Assembly: GCA_963785755.1 (NCBI GenBank)
Contig: CAWAXG010000013.1
Location: 434,001 to 498,000, forward strand
Source: JACCXG01 sp963785755
Lineage (GTDB): Bacteria > Acidobacteriota > Vicinamibacteria > Vicinamibacterales > 2-12-FULL-66-21
Length of the DNA stretch: 64,000 nt
Reading direction: 5' to 3'
Position 1 is the first letter of the stretch. Every line of letters starts with the position of its first letter. Positions 51,610-62,856 of this stretch are shown in pieces. Both the position numbers and the translations under genes were made by a program. The notes beneath the pieces were generated by a model that searched no databases, had not been told where the DNA came from, and saw only the letters and a program-made list of their open reading frames with translations.

Positions 51610-52569
51610 TCAGAGCCGCAGCAGCGAGAGCGCAAACCTTGCGTCAGCATCGACCCACTGCCCCGCCGTCGTGAATGCCGCAGACGAAGCCAGGAGCGCG
51701 ATGGCGCCCTGCGTGTACTGTTACCAGCTTTCCGTCCAGATCGACTCGCCGGGCTCGAAATGCACTCGGCGATCGAGTGCGCGGATCTCGACATCCTGCC
51801 GCTGGCGGCTGACGAGATGCATCTCGACACGCAGTTCCGCGTCGTTCCAGATCGCACGGTGCTCGAACGCCGAGAGATCGAAGCACCCGTCGAGCTCGCG
51901 ATTGATCCGAACCAGCAGGTTCTTGTTGAACGCCGCGGTCACACCGAGCGGATCGTCGTACGCGAGGAGCAGCTCAGGCTCGGACTTGACCAGGTCGGCG
52001 CCGAGCAGCAGACCGTCGCCGTGGCGGAGCGCGCCGCGAATCGCGCGCAGCAGTCCGCGCGCGGCCGGGACGTCGAAATTGCCGATGTTGGATCCGAGGA
52101 ACAGGACGAGGGTCGCGGCGTCCGGCTCGCGGGGAGCAGGGAGGGATTCCAGACCATCCTCGTACCGGCCGCGATGGCGCACCAGCGACAGGTGCGGAAA
52201 TCGTGAGAGCCTGGCCTCGGTCGCATCGAGCGCGGCGGTCGAGATGTCGATCAGATGCACCTCGATGTGCCGCATCGCGGGCAGCGCCTCCACGAGCGTC
52301 TCCAGCTTCTCGCCGCTGCCCACGCCGAGCTCGACGATCCTGACGGGACGGTCGCCGGCAAGCTCCGACACGATGCGCGAGGCGTGCCGCGCGAGCAGCC
52401 GCTCCTCGGCCCTGGTGATGCGGTACCAGGGCAGGCGGCAGATCGCGTCGAAGAGGCTCGAGCCGAGATCGTCGTACAGGTACTGCGACTGCAGTCGCTT
52501 CGGTGTGCGCTGCAGATCGCGGGCGACGTCGGCAGCAAAGGTCTCGAGCAGAATCTGCTGATGCATCAT
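51610..52569 (-). CDS. egtD: Histidine N-alpha-methyltransferase EgtD with in-frame TAA
   Basis: SAM-dependent trimethylation of histidine to hercynine, the first step of ergothioneine synthesis. Start ATG 52569 overlaps the egtB stop (ATGA). Visible motifs: SQYLYDDLGSSLFDAI, RITRAEERLL, IVELGVGSGEKLETL, VLFLGSNIGNFD and LLLGADLVK. An in-frame TAA at 51723-51721 follows IWTESW, where the family has the conserved Ser-Tyr-Lys/Gln-Tyr. The same frame then continues QYTQGAIALLASS to TGA at 51610, giving 319 codons, the normal EgtD length. One base change of TAC/TAT to TAA explains it. Confidence 0.88.
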
Positions 52570-53963
52570 GAGACGGTCCGGAACTTGGCGTAGACGTACG
52601 GATAGTTCGGCCTGAACCAGTTGCGGAAGCTGCGGCGCACGAGCTCGCGCGCCGTCCCCGGCGAGGCTCCCTTCAGGACGATATGCTGGCCGTCGAAGAA
52701 CTCGGCGGAGTATTCCGGATACGACGGCATCGCCCGAAAACCAGGGAACGGCGCGAACTCGGTTGACGTCCATTCCCAGCCGTTGCCGACGAGATCGTGG
52801 ACGCCCCACGCGCTCGTCCCACCCGGGCGAGCCCCGGCGGGCACGGGTTCCCACGATCTGAAATCGAAGTTTCCTCGGGCGGGATCGGCGTCGAGCGCGC
52901 CGGCCTCACCCCATGGCCACGTGCGCTCTTCACCAGACGGCGTCGCGAAAGCGGCGCGGTGAAACTCCGCTTCCGTCGGCAGCCGCCGCCCCTTCCACCG
53001 GGCGAACGCATCGGCCTCGGCCTGACTGACGTAGGCAGGCCACGCGAGCGGGAGCGGAATGACCTCGAACATCCCACGCCAGAGCCATTGCCCTGCTCCT
53101 CCCGTCGAGTGGCGTCCTGCGCTCTCCGCGGACGACGAATCGATCCAGAACGCCGGACATCGGACGTTCTCGCTCAGTCGCCATTCCCATCCGGCCTCGG
53201 ACCAGAGCTCGCCCCGGTCGTAGCCGCCGTCCGCGATGAACTCCAGGAAGTCGCCGTTGGTGACGGAATGCGCGTCGATCTCGAACGCGGCCACGTCGAG
53301 CCGCAGTTCGTCGAATTCGTTGTCCCAGCCGAAGACCGCCTCGTCTCGCCGCGCGCCCAGCGTCGCAACGCCGGGTGGAATCTCGACGATCGATTGCCGC
53401 GGCGGCGAATCGCTCGTCTCGTAGACCAGGCCGGCAGGCCGCTTCTTGAGCTCGTAGGGCAGCCGCCGCCACATGTAGAGCAGCGTCTCCTGATGCATCG
53501 CTTCGTGCTCGAGCGCGGTGAAGACCGCCTCCGCATGTGACGACTGCGTGCACACATCGACCGGGACCATGCCGAGATCCAGCGGGCCGCGCTCGATGGC
53601 GTCGAGCACGGCGGCGTCTGCCGCCTGACCGTACGCGATCACCTCGGCCCGTGACGGCCACCGGGTGTCGGCGCCACTGCGCGGCACCGCGGCCTGCTGG
53701 CTCTCGGGATCGATGCCGCGCGCGAACAGCGATTCGAGCCGTTCGTCGGCGCCGCGCAGGCCGAGGCCGCGCTTCAGAAAGGAAATCACGCTGAACGCGG
53801 GAAGATGCCCTTCGTAGAACACGATCGGATTGCGCAGCGCAATCGGGCGCGTGTAGTACGCGTCGGGATCGATGAGATCGAACAGCGCACGGGACCGCTC
53901 GCGGTTGCGGCGGTACCATGCGGCGAGTTGAGCGGGGGATACTGCTGCAGTTGAGACCGGCAT
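52566..53963 (-). CDS. egtB: Ergothioneine sulfoxide synthase EgtB
   Basis: 465 aa. Non-haem iron enzyme that joins hercynine to a thiol (cysteine or gamma-Glu-Cys) with O2. The N-terminal DinB domain has the iron ligands H53 (VFYEGHLPAF), H153 and H157 (LEHEAMHQETLLYM). The C-terminal FGE-sulfatase domain has RRLPTEAEFHRAAF, GVHDLVGNGWEWTST and SFRNWFRPNYPYVYAKFR. egtC and egtE are not nearby, so this may be the cysteine-using two-gene variant or the lyase is elsewhere. Followed at once by egtD. Confidence 0.95.
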   Translation of the reverse strand: MPVSTAAVSPAQLAAWYRRNRERSRALFDLIDPDAYYTRPIALRNPIVFYEGHLPAFSVISFLKRGLGLRGADERLESLFARGIDPESQQAAVPRSGADTRWPSRAEVIAYGQAADAAVLDAIERGPLDLGMVPVDVCTQSSHAEAVFTALEHEAMHQETLLYMWRRLPYELKKRPAGLVYETSDSPPRQSIVEIPPGVATLGARRDEAVFGWDNEFDELRLDVAAFEIDAHSVTNGDFLEFIADGGYDRGELWSEAGWEWRLSENVRCPAFWIDSSSAESAGRHSTGGAGQWLWRGMFEVIPLPLAWPAYVSQAEADAFARWKGRRLPTEAEFHRAAFATPSGEERTWPWGEAGALDADPARGNFDFRSWEPVPAGARPGGTSAWGVHDLVGNGWEWTSTEFAPFPGFRAMPSYPEYSAEFFDGQHIVLKGASPGTARELVRRSFRNWFRPNYPYVYAKFRTVS

Positions 53964-54839
53964 CTACGCTACCCGCCGCTTCCGTGTGTCGGCGGACTTG
54001 CGCGCCGTGGGACGCTTCGCTTTCATGCTCTTCTCCCGTGTGCCTCGAGCTTTGCCACCTCGCACCGGGCCATTTCCCTCCAGACTTGCGCGGAGGCGAG
54101 CCATCAGATCGATGACGTCGGCCTGGTGCGGCGTCTCGCGTTCCTCGAGACGCGGACTCTTGCCTTTGAGCTTCGCCTTGATCACCCTCATCAGGTTCTC
54201 GCGATATTCATCGGTGTATTTCTCCGGCTGCCAATCGGAGCTGAGGCTCTCCACCAGCTGCTTCGCCATCTTCAATTCGGCAGGACGTATCCCGTTCGCG
54301 GACGGAAACGTGAAGCCGTTCAGGTCCGCGAGCTCGTCGGCAAACCGCATCATCGTCAGCACCAACGCATCGTCTATGGCTTCGACCGCCGCGAGGTGCT
54401 GCGCGTCGCGGAGAATGATCTTGGCGATGCCGATCTTTCCGGTGTCCCGGATCGCTTCGCGGATCAGCGCATACGACCGGTCAGCGCCCTTCCCGGGCTG
54501 GAGGTAGTACGGCGTCTCGAAGTACCGCTCGTCGACCTGGTCGGGATCGACGAAGTCCAGAATATCGATCGTTTTCGTCTTCTCGAGCGCCGCCGTCTTG
54601 AAATCGTCCTTGGTCAGGACGACGAAGTGACCTTTCTCGTACTCGAAGCCCTTGACGAGATCCTCCCAGGCGACCGGCTTTCCCTCGGACTCGCAGACCC
54701 GCTGGTAGTGCACCGGCGACTCATCCTTCGCATGCAGCAACCGGAACCGTGGCCGGTGATCGCGAGTGGCGCTGTACAACTCGACGGGAATGTTTACGAG
54801 CCCGAAGGCAATCGATCCCTTCCACATCGCACGGGCCAT
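53964..54839 (-). CDS. ku: Non-homologous end-joining protein Ku
   Basis: 291 aa. Bacterial Ku core: RAMWKGSIAFGLVNIPVELY at the N-terminus, HYQRVCESEGKPVAWEDLVKGFEYEKG, and IDILDFVDPDQVDERYF. The C-terminal tail is basic (KAKRPTARKSADTRKRRVA), as in Ku proteins that bind DNA ends and recruit LigD. No ligD is in the window. A clear AAGGAG ribosome site lies 10 nt before the ATG, and a perfect hairpin lies just upstream. It abuts egtB with no gap. Confidence 0.96.
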   Translation of the reverse strand: MARAMWKGSIAFGLVNIPVELYSATRDHRPRFRLLHAKDESPVHYQRVCESEGKPVAWEDLVKGFEYEKGHFVVLTKDDFKTAALEKTKTIDILDFVDPDQVDERYFETPYYLQPGKGADRSYALIREAIRDTGKIGIAKIILRDAQHLAAVEAIDDALVLTMMRFADELADLNGFTFPSANGIRPAELKMAKQLVESLSSDWQPEKYTDEYRENLMRVIKAKLKGKSPRLEERETPHQADVIDLMARLRASLEGNGPVRGGKARGTREKSMKAKRPTARKSADTRKRRVA

Positions 54840-54856
54840 TTTTACGACTCCTTGTC

Positions 54857-54914
54857 GGTTCAGGGGTTCAAAGGTTCAAAGGTTCAAAGGTTCTGAACCC
54901 CTGAACCCTTGAAC
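54857..54914. repeat. GGTTCAAA-word foldback with perfect 14-bp arms
   Basis: 54857-54870 is the exact reverse complement of 54894-54907. The 23-nt loop is three tandem AAGGTTC units. It sits between the end of the secreted-protein gene (54919) and the Ku ribosome site, so it may terminate the former and shape the leader of the latter. Confidence 0.85.
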
Positions 54915-54918
54915 TAAC

Positions 54919-55452
54919 TCAGCGACAGCTCCCCTCGACGTGCGCCAAGCTCCTGACGTTGAGTACGCGCGGCGACTTTTTGTCCTCCCCTTGCGCGGTC
55001 CGGGCCGTCGTATCTCCCACGGGCTTATCCGGCAGGACGATGGCCGGGCGAACGATCGGATCCTGCGGGGCAAGGATGCCGGTGACGGTCACGGTATGGC
55101 CGACGTGATCACCCACCTTGAGACGCGTGGCGGCGCCTGCAAGTCGCAAGGTTGCGCCGGCCGCCGGGGTCTCACGCTCGGCAGCGGTGGCGGGGGTCGC
55201 CGGCCGATCGCGCTGCGGCGTGGCATCGTGATGAGCGAGTCCGTCCTTATTAGGTCCATCCGTTGGACGCCAGGTCACCTTCTCCAGAACGAACGTGCCC
55301 GGCGGCTCGGCCGCGCGCAGGCAGCCGGTCACGGTGACCGTAGTGCCGTCGGACGGCGGGGATGGCTGCGTTGCCGTCGACGCGGCCGGCGCCTGGGCGC
55401 CAAGGGCCGAGGCAACGAGCGCGGCAATGCCGAGAGCGGCGCAGGTCCTCAT
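54919..55452 (-). CDS. Secreted OB-fold-like hypothetical protein
   Basis: 177 aa. Signal peptide (CAALGIAALVASALGAQAP), then GTTVTVTGCLRAAEPPGTFVLEKV and, after a charged alanine-rich linker, LKVGDHVGHTVTVTGILA. The VTGC...L pattern followed by a second VTG segment is frequent in small acidobacterial exported proteins of unknown function. A periplasmic ligand-binding or structural role is possible. Confidence 0.65.
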   Translation of the reverse strand: MRTCAALGIAALVASALGAQAPAASTATQPSPPSDGTTVTVTGCLRAAEPPGTFVLEKVTWRPTDGPNKDGLAHHDATPQRDRPATPATAAERETPAAGATLRLAGAATRLKVGDHVGHTVTVTGILAPQDPIVRPAIVLPDKPVGDTTARTAQGEDKKSPRVLNVRSLAHVEGSCR

Positions 55453-55536
55453 GCTCGGAATTACAGCAGATTTCACGCCAGCGCGGCTCGACCGCTCGGC
55501 GTCTTCTGCTGACAGGGACTCAGCAGCAGACTCAGT

Positions 55537-55755
55537 TGGGTGCTCGGTGCTGGTGCTGGGTGCTGGTGCTGGGTGCTGGTGCTGGTGCTGGGTGCTGGTG
55601 CTGGGTGCTGGTGCCTGGAGCTGGGCGCCAGATGCGGGGTGTTGGCCACGAGCGCAGCCATCGTTGCGGCGTCGAACCAGGCACCCGGGTCTGCGGCCTC
55701 GTCGCACCAACGTTAGCACCCAGCCCTTAGCACTCAGCACCGGCACCGAACACCC
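55537..55755. repeat. GTGCTGG tandem tract with inverted right arm
   Basis: 55537-55624 is about twelve copies of GTGCTGG/GTGCTGGT. At 55712-55745 the same vocabulary appears inverted (GCACCCAGC, CAGCACC). Spacer about 87 bp. The 380-bp gap 55453-55834 holds no gene I can support; open frames through it are only the repeat translated. Confidence 0.8.
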
Positions 55756-55834
55756 CCAAATGCCCCATTGACAGCCTCCGAGTCATCAGTCCAAAGTGCG
55801 CAGGGCGTCGTGTTAACCTTGTTCGATCGGCCGC

Positions 55835-55918
55835 GCGAAAGTGGCGGAACTGGCAGACGCGCCGGACTTAGGATCCGGTAGCCGAAAGGCTATGGGGGTT
55901 CGACTCCCCCCTTTCGCA
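55835..55918 (+). tRNA. tRNA-Leu (anticodon TAG)
   Basis: 84-nt class II tRNA. The acceptor stem GCGAAAG/CTTTCGC closes at 55835-55841 and 55911-55917, with discriminator A. The anticodon arm is CCGGA-CTTAGGA-TCCGG with TAG at 55869-55871. A long variable arm (TAGCCGAAAGGCTA) and the TTCGACT T-loop follow. CCA is not encoded. Confidence 0.97.
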
Positions 55919-55920
55919 CT

Positions 55921-56040
55921 CCCGCCTCCGCTGCATCGCGCGAGCTTCGGCGAGGCAGGCACGAGAGGCGGTCACGCCGAAGCCGCGCAGGGCGAAGGCG
56001 GACGACCGACGCAGGCATTGCCGCGAGGCGGACCTTCCGC
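55921..56040. repeat. GC-rich dispersed element between tRNA-Leu and tig
   Basis: Contains GCGAGCTTCGGCGAGGCAGGC and the arms CTTCCGCC/GGCGGA, related to the element at 45664-45716 and at 30844-30919. It fills the space between the tRNA and trigger factor and has no coding signal. Confidence 0.5.
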
Positions 56041-56089
56041 CTGAGGCGGAACCACCAGTTGGACCGTGGAAGGCAAGATTCCGACCAGC

Positions 56090-57419
56090 ATGAAAACGGA
56101 ATTCATAGACGTCAGCGACACACAGAAGAACCTCGTCGTCGAAATCCCCAGCACGGTGGTGGATGCGGAAATCGACAAGGTGTCGCGCGACTACAGCAAG
56201 GCCGCCCGCATCCCGGGATTCCGTCCGGGGAAGGTGCCCGCGAAGGTCGTCCGGCAGCGCTTCCGCGATCAGATCCTCCACGACGTGGCGCACGGGTTGA
56301 TCCCGCGGGCGGTGGATGAGGCATTGCGCGAGCGCGGCGTGGAGCCGGTCGATACGCCGGACATCCGCGACGTAGTCGTCGAGGAAGGACAGCCGCTCAA
56401 ATTCACCGCGTCGTTCGAAACTGTTCCGCCGATCGAGCCGGGCGAGTACGCGAGCCTGACGGTCCACCGGCGCCGGCCGCAGGTGCAGGACGCGGACCTC
56501 GAGCAGGCGCTGTCGCAGCTCCGCGAACGGGCCGCGCGCTACGAACCGATCGAGAATCGCGGCGTCGAGCTCGGCGATTCGGTGCTGATGGATCTCGTCC
56601 GCACGGCGGAAAAGCAAACCGAGGAGCCGCTGATCGTGATCGCGGGCGAACGCCCGCAGCCCGAGATCGAAACCGACAAGCACGACAACGTCACCGTCGA
56701 CATCGGCGGCCCAGCCAATCCGCCGGGGTTCGACGAGGCGTTGATCGGTCTGACCGCCAACGACCAGAAGACCTTCGACGTGTCCTATCCTGAGGACTAC
56801 GCGGTCAAGGAGCTCGCCGGGACGACCGTCAAGTACAGACGTCGCGATCAAAGCGATCCGCAAGCGGGTGGTGCCGGAGCTGGACGACGAGTTCGCGAAG
56901 GACCTGGGCGAGTTCGACTCTCTCGACGCGTTGCGGACGCGGGTGCGCGCCGACCTGGAGCACGAGGCGCAGCACGAAGCCGAGCGTGAAATGCGCCAGG
57001 AGCTCCTGAAGCAGCTCGCCGCCCGGGTGCAGTTCGACGTCCCCGCCTCGCTCCTCGATCGCGAGATCGATCGGCGCGTCGAGGAATTCGTCCGGCGCCT
57101 GATGGAACAGCAGATCGATCCGATGCGGACCAACATCAACTGGGAGGAGTTCCGCGATCGGCAGCGCGAAGCCGCGGCCGAGTCCGTGAAGAGCGCGCTT
57201 GTACTCGACGAAGTCGCGCGCCGCGAGTCCATCCTGGTGTCGGACCAGGAGCTCGAAGCCGAGGTCGGCCGCTACGCGGAACGCACCGGCCGGACTGCCG
57301 CCGCCGTGCGCGGGCGCCTGGAGAAGGAGGGGGGCCTGGGCCGCCTCTACACAGGTCTGCGCCGCGAGAAGACGATGTCCTTGTTATTGACGAGGGCAAC
57401 TGGTATCGAAGAGCCTTGA
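56090..57419 (+). CDS. tig: Trigger factor, frameshift at 56837
   Basis: Ribosome-associated chaperone and prolyl isomerase. The N-terminal ribosome-binding domain has IPGFRPGKVPAKVV (the GFRxGxxP signature), followed by the FKBP-like domain and the helical C-domain. After GTTVKY an extra A at 56837 shifts the frame. The other frame resumes DVAIKAIRKRVVPELDDEFA and runs to 57419. Removing one base gives 442 aa, normal length. The gene is conserved and heads the tig-clpP-clpX-lon group, so an error in the sequence is the simplest reading. The start ATG 56090 gives MKTEFIDVSD. Confidence 0.92.
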
Positions 57420-57544
57420 CCCGCCCGATAAACCGGGAGGGCGGAATTCGTGGCCATGGGGGAGGGACCGTGCTAAACTCAATTCAATCACCTCCCCTTC
57501 AGACCCCCAGCCCATTCAGAGAACGAACGGTCTCCAGAACGGTT

Positions 57545-58144
57545 ATGCCTGAACGCATGCAGTTGATTCCGATGGTGGTCGAACAGACCAACCGCGGAGA
57601 ACGCGCCTACGACATCTTTTCGCGCCTGCTGAAGGACAGCATCATTTTCATCGGAACGCCGATTGACGATCAGATCGCCAATCTTGTAATCGCCCAGATG
57701 CTGTTCCTCGAGGCTGAAGACCCCGACCGGGACATCCTGCTCTACATCAACAGCCCGGGTGGCGTGGTCACGGCCGGCATGGCCATCTACGACACGATGC
57801 AGTTCATCAAGCCGGACGTCCACACCTACTGCATCGGACAGGCCGCGTCGGTGGCGGCAGTCTTGCTAGCGTCCGGCGCCAAGGGGAAGCGGTATTCGCT
57901 GCCCAACTCACGCATTCTGATCCATCAGCCATGGGTACAAGGCCTCGGCGGGCAGACGACGGACATCGATATCCATGCCCGGGAACTGCTGCGGACGCGC
58001 GAGCGGCTGAATCAGATCCTGGCCCTGCACACCGGCCAGCCGCTCAAGCGTATCCAGGAGGATACCGAGCGCGACTACATCATGGGCGCCGACCAGGGCA
58101 AGGAATACGGTATTATTGATGACGTTATTCGCAAGCGGGCGTAA
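57545..58144 (+). CDS. clpP: ATP-dependent Clp protease proteolytic subunit
   Basis: 199 aa. Serine protease that forms two stacked heptamers fed by ClpX. The catalytic triad is visible as Ser102 in GQAASVAAVLLA, His127 in SRILIHQPW and an Asp in the ERDYIMGADQ region. INSPGGVVTAG is the oxyanion loop. Start ATG 57545 (MPERMQLIP) or 57557. The 125-bp gap after tig contains a GC hairpin (57421-57444) and a TAAACT box at 57474-57479, so a separate promoter is possible. Confidence 0.97.
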   Translation: MPERMQLIPMVVEQTNRGERAYDIFSRLLKDSIIFIGTPIDDQIANLVIAQMLFLEAEDPDRDILLYINSPGGVVTAGMAIYDTMQFIKPDVHTYCIGQAASVAAVLLASGAKGKRYSLPNSRILIHQPWVQGLGGQTTDIDIHARELLRTRERLNQILALHTGQPLKRIQEDTERDYIMGADQGKEYGIIDDVIRKRA

Positions 58145-58225
58145 CCGAGACGGCCGCCCCGCCCCGGGGCCCTCGACGTCAGCCCGGCGATCCCCGCGCG
58201 GCGAATAGCCCGGAACCCGACAAAC

Positions 58226-59476
<1,251 letters not shown>

Positions 59477-59568
59477 GGAGTCGGCGCCTTCCAGGTCGAC
59501 GCCGCGGGGTGACCCGGGACACGGTTCCTGGCAAGGTAGGCAGTTTTCGCAATTTGGCACTCAACTAA

Positions 59569-61960
<2,392 letters not shown>

Positions 61961-61970
61961 CGATTGACGC

Positions 61971-62095
61971 GACTAGGGACTCGGGACTGGGGGCTCGGGC
62001 TTGTGATCGGAACTTGGACGAGAACAGATGAGTGGCGGCCAGCGACATCCAGCCGCCCACCCTCCCCAGCCCCTGGCATCCAGTCCCCAGCCCCG
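61971..62095. repeat. GGGACTGG-word tract with inverted right arm
   Basis: The left arm 61971-62001 carries GGGACTCGGGACTGG words. The right arm 62059-62095 carries CCCCAGCCCC/CCAGTCCCC, the same words inverted. It lies between lon and engB and reads as a proline-rich extension if the engB start is set too early. Confidence 0.75.
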
Positions 62096-62097
62096 TT

Positions 62098-62856
62098 TTG
62101 AAAGTTTTATCCGCCGAGTTCGTCACGAGTGCCGCTGCCGGGGGGGCAGCCACCGTCATCCCGCGCGAGAGTCTGCCATCGTTCGACCGGCAGCTGAAAG
62201 CGGCCATGAGGGGATTCGAAGGGCCGCAGATTGCGATGGCGGGCCGGTCGAACGTGGGCAAGTCAACGCTGATCAACGCGCTCGGCCGGAAGAAGATCGC
62301 CCGGACCAGCGCTGCCCCGGGGAAGACCCGTCTGGCCAACATCTATCGGCTGACGCTCGATGGCGGCCCCGGGAAGTGGAATCTGTATCTGGTCGACCTT
62401 CCCGGCTACGGCTACGCCCGTGGCGGGGCCGATGCGGCCGCCGAGCTTCGGGCCGTCGCCGAGGCGTATTTCTCGGCGGCAGCGCCGGCAGCGCGCGGCG
62501 CCGGCGCCGGGTCGAGCGGCGCGGACGATAGGATTTCACATCGGGGTCATTCGGGGCGGCCGGCGCCGCTGATGCGGAGCGCCGGGGGCGCCGGAGCGCT
62601 CCTGCTGATCGACTCACGCCATCCCGGGCTCGAGTCGGACATTCAGGCCGCGCACTGGCTCGAGTCGATGCACGTCGAGTATCGCGTCGTCGCCACCAAA
62701 ATTGACAAACTGACGCGCACCGAGCGGGCGCGCAACCTCGGGGCGCTCGAACGGAGTTTCGGAATGCCGCCGGTGGCCGTGTCGGTCACGAGCGGCGAAG
62801 GATTGGATGCACTGTGGAAAACGATCGTCAGCCTGGCCACAACCGGTCCCGCGTGA
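62098..62856 (+). CDS. engB: Ribosome-biogenesis GTPase EngB/YsxC with an internal insertion
   Basis: 252 aa from TTG 62098, chosen because KVLSAEFVTSA matches the usual YsxC N-terminus; the earlier ATG at 62032 translates the repeat tract. G motifs: G1 GRSNVGKSTLI, G2 TSAAPGKTR, G3 VDLPGYGYA, G4 ATKIDK. Between G3 and G4, at about residues 140-180, lies a roughly 40-residue Gly/Ala/Arg-rich insert (AAAPAARGAGAGSSG...) absent from typical members. EngB assists 50S assembly. The lon-engB order is also found in Bacillus. Confidence 0.93.
   Translation: MKVLSAEFVTSAAAGGAATVIPRESLPSFDRQLKAAMRGFEGPQIAMAGRSNVGKSTLINALGRKKIARTSAAPGKTRLANIYRLTLDGGPGKWNLYLVDLPGYGYARGGADAAAELRAVAEAYFSAAAPAARGAGAGSSGADDRISHRGHSGRPAPLMRSAGGAGALLLIDSRHPGLESDIQAAHWLESMHVEYRVVATKIDKLTRTERARNLGALERSFGMPPVAVSVTSGEGLDALWKTIVSLATTGPA

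Noticed and set aside
55537..55624. Tandem array as a CRISPR
   Set aside because: The unit is 7 bp with no unique spacers and no cas genes nearby.
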